From Arenicola marina (lineage: Eukaryota; Annelida; Polychaeta; Arenicolidae): a DNA stretch of 64,000 bases. The notes under the pieces were generated by a model. It saw nothing but the letters and a program-made list of their open reading frames with translations, was not told the DNA's origin and did no database searches. Positions 38,301-44,769 of the stretch are shown here, piece after piece (position 1 is the first letter of the stretch; each line of letters begins with the position of its first letter). The position numbers and the translations under genes were made by a program. Location of the stretch: positions 32,419,670-32,483,669 of the forward strand of contig OZ025248.1 in NCBI GenBank assembly GCA_964019135.1, given 5' to 3'.

Positions 38301-41300
38301 ACTCATAGTTAACTTGGTTTAGGGAAGATTAACAAATAACAATTTGTTTATGTAGGAGTTTACATTTTTATTCCACGGTATCACTATAAACGCGTTCGTC
38401 AAAGTAGAAAAAGTGAGATCCGGCGGGTTTATTTCTGGGCGCATTGCATCTGAGCGTTATTTGAAAATTCCCCAATGATGTCACAAGATTGACAGGTGAG
38501 CTTTGATGCACTGCGTAGACATCTGTGGTCGAGGGCGTGTATTGTTCTTATGGTTGAGTGCGTTTCGTTAAGTTCAAGCCAACGTTACAGCTCGATAATA
38601 TAAGCGTGGAAACACAGAAGATTAATATGAGCTAAATTTGTTTTGGCGTGGCACGAACACTTGAAACGGCGTGCGTGTAGGCTGAAACGGCGTGCGTGTA
38701 GGTTGAAACGGCGTGCGTGTAGGCTGAAACGGCGTGCGTGTAGGCTGAAACGGCGTGCGTGTAGGTTGAAACGGCGTGCCTGTAGGTTGAAACGGCGTGC
38801 CTGTAGGCTGAAACGGCGTGCGTGTAGGCTGAAACGGCGTGCCTGTAGGCTGAAACGGCGTGCCTGTAGGCTGAAACGGCGTGCGTGTAAGCTGAAACGG
38901 CGTGCGTGTAGGCTGAAACGGCGTGCGTGTAGGCTGAAACGGCGTGCGTGTAGGCTGAAACGGCGTGCGTGTAGGCTGAAACGGCGTGCCTGTAGGCTGA
39001 AACGGCGTGCCTGTAGGCTGAAACGGCGTGCGTGTAGGCTGAAACGGCGTGCGTGTAGGCTGAAACGGCGTGCCTGTAGGCTGAAACGGCGTGCGTGTAG
39101 GTTGAAACGGCGTGCCTGTAGGCTGAAACGGCGTGCCTGTAGGCTGAAACGGCGTGCCTGTAGGCTGAAACGGCGTGCATGTAGGCTGAAACGGCGTGCC
39201 TGTAGGCTGAAACGGCGTGCCTGTAGGCTGAAACGGCGTGCCTGTAGGCTGAAACGGCGTGCGTGTAGGCTGAAACGGCGTGCGTGTAGGCTGAAACGGC
39301 GTGCGTGTAGGTTGAAACGGCGTGCCTGTAGGCTGAAACGGCGTGCCTGTAGGCTGAAACGGCGTGCCTGTAGGCTGAAACGGCGTGCATGTAGGCTGAA
39401 ACGGCGTGCCTGTAGGCTGAAACGGCGTGCCTGTAGGCTGAAACGGCGTGCGTGTAGGTTGAAACGGCGTGCCTGTAGGCTGAAACGGCGTGCCTGTAGG
39501 CTGAAACGGCGTGCCTGTAGGCTGAAACGGCGTGCGTGTAGGCTGAAACGGCGTGCGTGTAGGCTGAAACGGCGTGCCTGTAGGCTGATACGGCGTGCCT
39601 GTAGGCTGAAACGGCGTGCGTGTAGGCTGAAACGGCGTGCGTGTAGGTTGAAACGGCGTGCCTGTAGGCTGAAACGGCGTGCCTGTAGGCTGAAACGGCG
39701 TGCCTGTAGGCTGAAACGGCGTGCGTGTAGGCTGAAACGGCGTGCGTGTAGGTTGAAACGGCGTGCGTGTAGGCTGAAACGGCGTGCCTGTAGGCTGAAA
39801 CGGCGTGCCTGTAGGCTGAAACGGCGTGCCTGTAGGCTGAAACGGCGTGCCTGTAGGCTGAAACGGCGTGCGTGTAGGCTGAAACGGCCTTTTCTGTTCC
39901 ACATACCTTTTGACCGCTGCGGCGCCTCATACATTTTTCTCAAGCATGGATAGGGTTGAAAAACAGGGGCTTGGTGTATCCATATTGGTGTGTCACCTTA
40001 ACAGGTGCGGAAATGGGTAAAACATCACTCGGAAGTTTATGCAAGGGAATCTTCGTCTTTTCATCAAGGCCGTGTGCACTCATGCGAATTCTAGATATCA
40101 AAAATTCAACTGATTTTTTGATATCTAGAATTGATTTCTTGATATCCAGAATTGATTTCTTGATATCCAGAATTGATTTCTTGATATCCAGAATGGATTT
40201 CTTGATATCCAGAATTGATTTCTTGATATCCAGAACAGATTTCTTGATATCCAGGATTGATCTCTGATATCAAGAATTGATTTCTTGATATCCAGAATGG
40301 ATTTCTTGATATCAAGAATTGAATTGTTGATATCAAGTCTGATATTCTTTTCTTATGTGTAAGCGGGTCTAAGCTTTAAAAAAACGAGGACACTTCTAAC
40401 AGGAGGATCCCGGCCGGTCACGTGTTTGTCGAACATCCGTGTCTTTGTCGTATGAACCGGAAGCGGAACCAGTAGAGTGGAGCGCCTGTTCGCAGTCTAG
40501 CCGGAATGACAATCTGACGACCAGTAATGCGGTGGCAAATTTTGTTCCATGGCGCCCACGGCATCTACTTGGTCATTAGGATGGCTGACAGTCGGTTGGT
40601 TGCAATCTGTCTCCCCCTTGCGGGTTGCAATCTGCCTCTCCCTTGCGGGTTGCAATCTGCCTCTCCCTTGCGGGCTGCAGGACTGTCTGGCAGCACGTTA
40701 GTTGACCCTACAAACCGCGCCCTGGGGCGGGAAACAACGGATTAGACAATAAACGTTGGTAGCATTGGTAACAGGATATTACGCCGGGGACATCCGGGTA
40801 ATTGGGGTGGTGTGTGTGTGTGGGGTGGGGGGGAGGGGTCTTTCAAACGTTGTGTTTAATGTGGGGGTGTAGTTGCCAGTTGGCTGGGCTGCATGGGGTT
40901 GGGGTGCGGGGGCGGGGTTAGCAATTATATTTGGCAGGTGCATTGTCAATGAGCATTAAAATAAGTCACTAGGCCTAGATGACGCAGGTTGGAAAGGAAA
41001 ATGCGGCCGATGTTTTAAGAGTGAAGTTCTGTGTGCTACTCTGCTTAAAACTAGCGTGTGGGTGTGTTATATCTTTAACACCCCGCTGTGATAAACAGAT
41101 CGCATACAGCTGTGTACTCTCATTGTGGAGCGCTTGGTAAGGCATCTACTTAGACCTGGGCACTTTAGCTTGGTACTCCGGTCATGATTAAGAAATGGTT
41201 TTATCTCGGGATAAATTGTGTGATAATTAAGGCTCCTCCGCTGACTGTTGTATTTGGTTACTGTTGACCACAGAACGGGCAGAACCAGTAATAACCGTCT

Positions 41301-43170
41301 TGGCGACCAATGCGCAATAGCATAACCACGACTTCCAACTAGCAGATAACAAACCAAGCTGCGACAGTCTCGGCCGGCCTGTGACATCGCTTTCTTACAC
41401 GTGCCGGTAGGGGGCAGCACCCACCGTTGTCACGTGATACGGCATAGCGAGACGGCAACGAGGCTTTCTCTTCTTTTGCGGATGCATTTCTTTGGGGCAG
41501 GACCCGCTATACCCAGCGTGCTCTTCCGGGCGTGCTGATTGGGTTACGCCCTACAGTGCCAATGAAATGTTAACACCGGTCATGTGTGGGACACGTAGGG
41601 GCAACGGAACCAGCCTGGTCCGTCAGTTTTTTAATCAGCCGCCATTTTCTCCTGAATGTCCCGTGTTGTTTTAAACGGAAGATGATTAGAATGCCGCGTG
41701 AATGCGCGCGCTACCGACTCGGGTGAAGGAAGTGTCGGGAGGTAGTCCCAAGCGTAATGTGCGCATTCGGTTTACCTCGGGGATATGCCCCGGGCTGGCA
41801 AAGAAATGCGCGCCGTCGTTCATAACGAGAAGCTTTCATTAGTTTAGTTTATTTCAAAGCAACAATGAGCCCGAGGCCCTCGTGTTGAAAAGATGCAATA
41901 CACATAATGGCATGTGGCGGGTTCATACAATAGTACACTGGAACGTCATTCAGGTTCTCTCATCTTGCTGGCCAGATAAACATATTCAGACAATCTGTTC
42001 TGTAATTTCGTGCTCTGTGACATAACTAGTGCTAAACATTTATCTTTATTTGGTAGTCTCCAATAATACGGTGGGATTAAGCTCTCTCTGAGATTATCAT
42101 GCAAGCGACATACAAGAACAAAGTGGACTTCGTCATCTAACAACCCGCACTCGCTACACAACCTCTCTTCCACGGGCAGTGGCTTTGGCTTGTGCCATCT
42201 CCCAGTTTCAATGCGGAGGCGGTGGCTAAAGGTTCGGAGCTTAATTAAGGAATACATAAATCTGTTCTTTTCCACATTAGCAAAGTATGAAGGAAGCATG
42301 GGCAAAACACTATATTGTAAATATTGCGTACCACGAGAGGTTTCCGATAGCTCGGCTTGTACCGTTTGAAAATAACAATCCTTCGCCCGCTGCTTAAAGA
42401 GGTACATGAACGCCTGGATATCTCCAACGGACTGCCAGAGCCAGACATCCCCCATCCCCAGCGACATTAGCGAATCACGTACCAGCAACGCCCAGTTACG
42501 TCGTCCTAACTCTAAATCTTCCAACAGCACCTTATACAATCGCTTAACATACCGTGAATCATTCAAATGTATAACCTTTACTCATTACTTCATTGTGTGC
42601 TCACCTTGGGGATATGCCCCGGGCTGGCAAAGAAATGCCCGCCGTCGTTCATAACGAGAAGCTTTCATTACTTCATTGTGTGCTCACCTTGGGGATATGC
42701 CCCGGGGTGGCAAAGAAATGCCCGCCGTCGTTCATAACGAGAAGCTTTGATTACTTCATTGTGTGCTCACCTTGGGGATATGCCCCGGGGTGGCAAAGAA
42801 ATGCCCGCCGTCGTTCATAACGAGAAGCTTTGATTACTTCATTGTGTGCACACGACTTTCTCGTGCCGAGCGGCATGTGGATAGCAGGCCCGATGTAACC
42901 ATGTCTGTGGTCGCAGGATAAAGATCCCATTTCCTTCTTCGCAAAGAGTAAAGGGGTCACCCCGGGGACATGGCTCCGCGCTACCCTTCCTTCTCCCATT
43001 GACGCGATATTACGAGAATTGGTTAAATCGTCCTGAATATACAGCCAACCAATTGACGGCTAAATGGGTTTTTCCTTTATATCTTGCAGGAGAAGGCGGG
43101 TCCCAAGCTGGCGAGCGAACAGCTGCTACTGCGCGGGGAAGAAATCAAGAACCTCAACAGTCTGAACTAA
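11371..43170 (+). CDS. MCM10: Minichromosome maintenance protein 10 (replication initiation factor), complete gene of 20 coding exons
   Basis: MCM10 binds the CMG helicase, single-stranded DNA and DNA polymerase alpha/primase at firing origins in the nucleus. The 20 exons listed below join with consistent phases into 1034 codons plus stop; human MCM10 has 875 residues. Visible parts: an acidic N terminus (MDDDCDFDTLSAMLDADGDD); a short heptad coiled coil near residues 174-195 (DELQLMKERIRLLEAQLSQQ), matching the self-association coil; a long Ser-rich linker; the OB fold at about 435-545 with the conserved VWKLNDLEDCERTVSLFLFG; a CCCH zinc motif (C559, C569, C581, H584); a linker with QNAKPKSTVSLKG; and the C-terminal domain with LLKARSKHDGAL, DTLEKKEQMEDKMR, zinc ligands C942, C945, C956, H961 and C975, C978, C993, C996, and the ending GPKLASEQLLLRGEE. 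The extra length lies mainly in the N-terminal half. Several introns are filled with minisatellites. Confidence 0.97.
11682..11795 (+). CDS. MCM10: MCM10 coding exon 2
   Basis: 114 nt; acceptor TATTGTAG, donor GTATGT; phases 1 to 1. Encodes acidic CDFDTLSAMLDADGDDM. Confidence 0.9.
12205..12603 (+). CDS. MCM10: MCM10 coding exon 3
   Basis: 399 nt; acceptor TTTTCAG, donor GTCAGA (weak). Begins with an acidic DDDIDEDELDKLAALVENED stretch, then a Ser/Pro/Lys-rich disordered linker with several S/T-P sites that could be CDK targets (inference). Confidence 0.88.
12753..13235 (+). CDS. MCM10: MCM10 coding exon 4 (coiled coil)
   Basis: 483 nt; acceptor TTGTTTCAG, donor GTGAGT. Starts with the coiled coil corresponding to human ELQEELRNLQEQMKALQEQL, then a Ser-rich linker ending DDSGSDWDDMDG. 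Confidence 0.93.
13236..13821. other. MCM10 intron 4
   Basis: No repeat, RNA gene or open coding segment recognised. Confidence 0.5.
13822..13965 (+). CDS. MCM10: MCM10 coding exon 5
   Basis: 144 nt; acceptor TTTACCAG, donor GTAATT (weak, but phase-correct with exon 6). Encodes EKPDNLSKEGRQIKKLINDG and following basic residues. Confidence 0.8.
14190..14301 (+). CDS. MCM10: MCM10 coding exon 6
   Basis: 112 nt; acceptor TGTTTCAG, donor GTAAGT. Encodes a linker ending KEYFSGIRIV, the lead-in to the OB fold (human VEAFSGLRL). Confidence 0.9.
14302..15458. other. MCM10 intron 6
   Basis: Unique-looking sequence. A T-rich tract at 15143-15175 contains about 19 consecutive T. Confidence 0.5.
15459..15621 (+). 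CDS. MCM10: MCM10 coding exon 7 (start of OB region)
   Basis: 163 nt; acceptor GTGCCAG, donor GTATCC. NPLVSGSRMRTLMEGRRMIR aligns with human RLRRPRVSSTEMNKKMTGRK, and DWVTIAVVVNK with human DWVTFGVILKK. Confidence 0.95.
16041..16270 (+). mobile_element. tRNA-related SINE-like segment in MCM10 intron 7
   Basis: A pol III B-box-like GGTTCGTGCCC at about 16108 is followed by a body containing GTGGTGGTCCCGAATAAAAA and GGGGGACGTGGCTCCGC. The latter resembles the GGGGACATGGCTCCGC in the SINE at 42880. The A box is not clear. Confidence 0.45.
16316..16415 (+). repeat. Tandem copies of a tRNA 5'-half-like sequence
   Basis: TAGCTCAGTCGGTAGTGCGG (an A-box-like tRNA start) recurs in two good and one partial copies at about 45-bp spacing, with GGACTTCCGGTCGTAGGGTT between. 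No complete tRNA can be folded, so this looks like a duplicated SINE head. Confidence 0.6.
16664..16831 (+). CDS. MCM10: MCM10 coding exon 8 (OB fold core)
   Basis: 168 nt, phase 0 at both ends; acceptor TTACGTAG, donor GTGAGA. Contains YSVWKLNDL and VSLFLFGEVHKQHWK, nearly identical to the family signature. Confidence 0.97.
17377..17510 (+). CDS. MCM10: MCM10 coding exon 9 (OB end, first zinc ligands)
   Basis: 134 nt; acceptor TTTCAG, donor GTATGT. Encodes DNPLKLMKLGRSKDYGICKA and the second zinc cysteine in GKNCNN. Confidence 0.96.
17638..17957 (-). mobile_element. 5'-truncated LINE 3' fragment in MCM10 intron 9
   Basis: The minus strand encodes EVHAAEFHILIKCPLYDNIR, the zinc-knuckle tail typical of LINE reverse-transcriptase proteins, here without its upstream domain. 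It then runs into a 3' UTR ending GGGGCCTGGTGCCTGAAGTT and a short ATAG-type microsatellite tail. The same 3' tail recurs at 56293-56350. Inserted antisense to MCM10. Confidence 0.8.
18003..18083 (+). CDS. MCM10: MCM10 coding exon 10 (zinc finger end)
   Basis: 81 nt; acceptor ACTTAG, donor GTAGGT. Encodes DKGEYCTYHVQNAYKKVSAK, matching human DCEYCQYHVQAQYKKLSAK, with the last Cys and His of the CCCH site. Confidence 0.96.
18320..18412 (+). CDS. MCM10: MCM10 coding exon 11 (donor is the edge of the giant array)
   Basis: 93 nt; acceptor TTTTGTAG, donor GTAAGT. Ends YQGQTYTSIA, matching human YAASIA. The 72-bp array starts at the donor itself. Confidence 0.93.
18413..27425 (+). repeat. 9-kb minisatellite, ~72-bp unit, about 125 copies, filling MCM10 intron 11
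   Basis: Each unit holds GTCCATGTCCAGGAGACGGG, CATATTACCGGGATGAC, then GTAAGTTAAGTAACAGCC and ACCTCTGTTTGCGCAG. The last two are a consensus 5' splice site and a good 3' splice site, so every unit looks like a 38-nt exon between short introns. A second unit type replaces TTTGCGCAGTG with TTTCCCCAATAG. The array begins at the donor of exon 11 and ends 1 kb before exon 12. Apparent open frames of 80-450 codons on the minus strand are by-products. Exons 11 and 12 are in phase without it. Confidence 0.97.
28472..28636 (+). CDS. MCM10: MCM10 coding exon 12
   Basis: 165 nt; acceptor GTTTGCAG, donor GTAAGC. Begins QNAKPKSTVSLKGLQ. The phase (1 nt) matches exon 11 directly, so no exon from the intervening 10 kb is needed. 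Confidence 0.93.
29067..29146 (+). CDS. MCM10: MCM10 coding exon 13
   Basis: 80 nt; acceptor GTGTTTCAG, donor GTAAGA. Encodes HGLLTVPTVGSLNFVKHLKH. Confidence 0.9.
29868..30160 (+). CDS. MCM10: MCM10 coding exon 14
   Basis: 293 nt; acceptor ATCGCAG, donor GTGTGT. SVSISQFMKQARQEMAAKRQ parallels human SISASALLKQQKQRMLEMRR; then a Pro/Ser/Gly-rich, GC-rich linker. Confidence 0.92.
30510..30636 (+). CDS. MCM10: MCM10 coding exon 15
   Basis: 127 nt; acceptor CTCTGTAG, donor GTAACG. QKAIAKIRAGGGIKKESPNA parallels human AAITKLRAKGQVLTKTNPNS. Confidence 0.93.
30669..30870 (+). mobile_element. tRNA-derived SINE in MCM10 intron 15
   Basis: A box TAGCTCAGTGGGTTAGAG and B box GGTTCGAGCCC are only ~5 bases apart, so the anticodon region is deleted. 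The body reads TGTGGTCGCAGGATAATGAT, CTTCGCAAAGAGTA, GGGAACATGGCGCCGC, CCTTCCTTCTCCCATTGGCG and CGTCCTGAATATACAACCAA. The body matches the copy at 42880-43060. Confidence 0.85.
31033..33380 (+). repeat. 67-bp minisatellite, about 35 copies, MCM10 intron 15
   Basis: Unit contains GTCAGTGCTTGTGATTGC, then GGAGACCAGGGAGACGGGGA, then AGTCACTGTATTAGGGGGTT and ATTCGAGCC. The span divides by 67 into almost exactly 35 units, so indels are rare. Variants such as ACAAGTGAG versus ACCAGGGAG are interspersed, indicating repeated unit homogenisation. Confidence 0.97.
33470..33590 (+). repeat. ~75-bp duplication downstream of the 67-bp array
   Basis: AGTTGTTTATAAACCGCGA and AAATCACGGATGAGTC / AAATCACGAATGAGTC each occur twice in the same order. 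Confidence 0.8.
33795..33895 (+). repeat. Dispersed repeat, second copy at 57064-57208
   Basis: Shares AGGTGTGAAACA, a TTTTTTTTATGT block, TTTCGGA-GTAGATG-GG and TTTACTGTAAATATTCGGAC with 57064-57208 in the same orientation. Confidence 0.75.
34071..34225 (+). CDS. MCM10: MCM10 coding exon 16
   Basis: 155 nt; acceptor AAATCCAG, donor GTAAAA. Includes a PPKKKSR basic cluster (possible NLS) and EVQKLLKARSKHDGAL, matching human EFQKILKAKSKHTGIL. Confidence 0.95.
34489..34602 (+). CDS. MCM10: MCM10 coding exon 17 (C-terminal domain)
   Basis: 114 nt, phase 0; acceptor GCCTTCAG, donor GTCAGT. YFDTLEKKEQMEDKMR then VKCKAVTCRQ, matching human YFEPLVKKEQMEEKMR and VKCRVVTCKT. Confidence 0.96.
35059..35775 (+). 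repeat. 72-bp minisatellite, 9 near-identical plus 1-2 degenerate copies, MCM10 intron 17
   Basis: Unit holds TTCTACGGTACTCCGGCGGC, CGTCCTGCCGGGGCTGCC and TGTAACTACACGCCGCGTTA. It is GC-rich, unlike the flanking intron. Units are almost identical apart from CGG-to-CGT and CGCG-to-CGCA changes, so expansion is recent. The last copies decay towards the acceptor of exon 18. All three forward frames and the reverse are partly open, but no splice structure supports coding. Confidence 0.97.
35794..35942 (+). CDS. MCM10: MCM10 coding exon 18 (C-terminal zinc fingers)
   Basis: 149 nt; acceptor GTTTTTCAG, donor GTAAGT. Encodes zinc ligands in CNYTALSAAQRC and DAVKRFFKCKDC. Its first bases resemble the repeat unit just upstream. 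Confidence 0.97.
36093..36390. repeat. Self-complementary TGTACA / TGTATATGTACA repeat, MCM10 intron 18
   Basis: About 300 bp built from ACATGTACACTGTATATGTA-type words. Because TGTACA and TATA are palindromic, both strands read alike and the region can fold into many hairpins. Confidence 0.9.
36698..36740 (+). CDS. MCM10: MCM10 coding exon 19
   Basis: 43 nt; acceptor ATATTTCAG, donor GTAAGC. NCGGSSYERTSMLK supplies the last zinc cysteine. Confidence 0.95.
37228..38066 (+). repeat. 22-bp minisatellite, about 38 copies, MCM10 intron 19
   Basis: Unit is GTGAGAGACAGGGACAAAGA plus CG, with GAGGCAGG, TGTGAGAC and GGGCCAAAG variants. Strictly purine-rich on the plus strand. All three minus frames stay open for about 280-330 codons because the unit lacks stop codons, so they are not genes. 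Confidence 0.97.
38662..39891 (+). repeat. 21-bp minisatellite, about 58 copies, MCM10 intron 19
   Basis: Unit is AAACGGCGTGCGTGTAGGCT plus G, with GTGCCTGTAG and GTGCATGTAG variants. Since 21 is a multiple of three and the unit lacks stops in one plus and three minus frames, four overlapping open frames of 426-452 codons arise. These are artefacts of the repeat. Confidence 0.98.
40099..40340 (+). repeat. 24-bp GATATC-bearing minisatellite, about 9-10 copies, MCM10 intron 19
   Basis: Unit is GATATCCAGAATTGATTTCT plus TGAT-type ends. The near-palindrome GATATC-AGAATT gives hairpin potential. Confidence 0.93.
40608..40680 (+). repeat. 25-bp tandem repeat, 3 copies
   Basis: GTTGCAATCTGCCTCTCCCT followed by TGCGG, three times. 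Confidence 0.9.
41530..41841 (+). repeat. Dispersed repeat, second copy at 58285-58540
   Basis: Shares AACACCGGTCATG, GGAACCAG, TCAATCAGCC-like and CATTTTCTCC blocks, then CCCGGGTGAA-like, CGTAATGTGCG and TGGCAAAGAAATG-type blocks with the plus strand at 58285-58540. Its 3' end is the founder of the 83-bp tandem repeat after the LINE insertion. Confidence 0.75.
41842..42581 (-). mobile_element. 5'-truncated LINE inserted in a repeat, MCM10 intron 19
   Basis: The minus strand has an open frame of about 206 codons (42566-41946) with LIKLRTFSHRLRIETGRW and the cysteine knuckle LCSECGLLDDEVHFVLVCRL, the C-terminal signature of LINE reverse-transcriptase proteins. The catalytic part is absent, so it is a dead 3' fragment. 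The 3' UTR ends TTTGAAATAAACTAAAC without a clear poly(A). TCATTA on both sides (41836-41841 and 42582-42587) may be the target-site duplication; the insertion splits an array of 83-bp-type repeats. Antisense to MCM10. Confidence 0.85.
42588..42852 (+). repeat. 83-bp tandem repeat, 3.2 copies, MCM10 intron 19
   Basis: Unit begins CTTCATTGTGTGCTCACCTT, continues GGGGATATGCCCCGGG, TGGCAAAGAAATGCCCGCC and ends GAGAAGCTTTGATTA. Copies start at 42588, 42671, 42754 and 42837, exactly 83 bp apart. A related unit lies left of the LINE at about 41757-41841. Confidence 0.95.
42873..43060 (+). mobile_element. Head-truncated SINE next to the last MCM10 exon
   Basis: Same body as the SINE at 30669 (TGTGGTCGCAGGATAAAGAT, CTTCGCAAAGAGTAAAGGGG, CCTTCCTTCTCCCATTGACG, CGTCCTGAATATACAGCCAA), but the tRNA-like head is missing. 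Its 3' end lies about 30 bp before the acceptor of exon 20. Confidence 0.85.
43090..43170 (+). CDS. MCM10: MCM10 coding exon 20 with stop
   Basis: 81 nt; acceptor ATCTTGCAG. EKAGPKLASEQLLLRGEEIK then NLNSLN and TAA, matching the human terminus (EKTGPKIGGETLLPRGEEH ... FLNSLK). The intron before it is 6.3 kb. Confidence 0.96.
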   Translation, partial: EKAGPKLASEQLLLRGEEIKNLNSLN

Positions 43171-43475
43171 TTAATCAACCTCAGCAGCCGTCATATTTTG
43201 CTTCAGTTTATATGTGAAGTGAAAGGTGAAATGAACAAATGTGTAGACGACTTGAACTACATGAAGGGAAGCAGTTTACCATGTAGACACCACGTGACCT
43301 TTATCAGACGATAAACGATGGGTGGTTACCGTAATGGAAATTTGATATATTGGGAAATGTGTGTAAAAGTTGTAAAAAAATGTGTAAAAGAGTTATAAGA
43401 TATGATGACATATATTTGTACATTTTGATATTTTGGGTGTGAAGTAAATAAACAGTATTTACAGAAGGATGTTGT
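43171..43475 (+). terminator. MCM10: MCM10 3' UTR and polyadenylation signal
   Basis: AATAAA at 43447-43452, followed within ~25 bases by a GT-rich stretch (GATGTTGTGG). The transcript end near 43470 is an inference. Confidence 0.65.
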
Positions 43476-43555
43476 GGATTATTTGACGTGACACCATGTG
43501 ATGATACAATAAGGTATGATTTTATGCTCGCTATTACCCATCATTAATGATTCTC

Positions 43556-43695
43556 CGAGTATATATATAGTTCTACATATATATATAGTGTATATATATA
43601 GACCGGCTATATATATATATATATAGACCGGTTATATGTATATATATAGACCGGCTATATATATATATATTGACCGGCTATATATATATATATGT
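43556..43695. repeat. AT microsatellite with GACCGGCT spacers
   Basis: Runs of TA separated four times by GACCGG(C/T)TAT, giving a 30- to 36-bp compound unit just beyond the MCM10 polyadenylation site. Confidence 0.92.
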
Positions 43696-43815
43696 TTCGA
43701 GGGAACCATTTATATGTGTAAACGATGTTGGAAACCTTAGTGTTTTGTGTACTATTATTATTGTTATTATATTTTTTTAACTCTCCACAAAATGGGGGAA
43801 ATCAAGTACATACAT

Positions 43816-44027
43816 AGGGTAGAGTGGGGCAAAACGCCTACCTTAGGCAAGATGCGCCTTACTTATTTTTAGTATGATGCGAGCAAATCTAGATAACGTA
43901 AGAGACCTTCATCACGCATGGCTCTACGTTAATGATACATGGATTTCTTTGTAAATGTTAACCGTAAAGCGTGGAAAACGAAAAGGTAAAATTCCATTTG
44001 TTGGTGTTTTGCCCCTCACCGCCCTGT
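43816..44027. mobile_element. Possible MITE with GGGGCAAAACGCC ends
   Basis: Left end GAGTGGGGCAAAACGCC; reverse complement of the right end GGTGAGGGGCAAAACACC. A further direct copy, GGCAAAACGCCTACC, occurs at about 44180. No target duplication was identified. Confidence 0.4.
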
Positions 44028-44769
44028 TTTTAAAGTCCTGATATGTGCGAATAATATCTGTATGGGCAGCTTTGAGCATTTCTATTATCTTCTATTATGA
44101 TGAAGATTAATAAAGTAGACGAATTTTGGTTTGATATGTTAATCAAGAAATATATTTTTAATGAGATAATTGATAATACGGCAAAACGCCTACCAATGGG
44201 GTAATACGTGGAATTTAGACAAAAAGAAAAATTTTTGGATGATTCAAGTACTAATTCTTTTATGTATTTTGACCTCTTTAGTTCTGGCGGGAATGAGCTC
44301 AATAAGCAACTTTAACTTGTCTATCGTCAATGGAACCGACACACCCAACCCCGTTCAACCCCCCCCCCCCCACCCCCACGGCCCCACCTCCCTCTTCCTC
44401 ATTGGCACCGACTGGTTCAGATGTCACTTATCAATGTAGTAGATGTCTAGCCCGCTACGTAATTATGACATAGATACTCGACAAGCTTGGTTTGATGAAT
44501 TTGACGTCACCCTAAGATATCTTTGGCCAGTCCGACGTCATGTCTCTGTTTGACGCCGTCCGTACATAATTGGCTTTGTTATCTCCTGGCCGACGTAGCC
44601 ACCTCAGCCGTCCCCGAGACCTGATTGAACCGGAACAATTAGCTTGGTGTATCGTCAGGTCCTCTGGCGTCAAACGCCTCATCAGCCACCGTGTTTGTGG
44701 AGGTGATTGGCGGGTTAAGGTAAGGAGATCCAATAAGAGAGGCTGTTAACGGACACCGCTGCGCCACCT

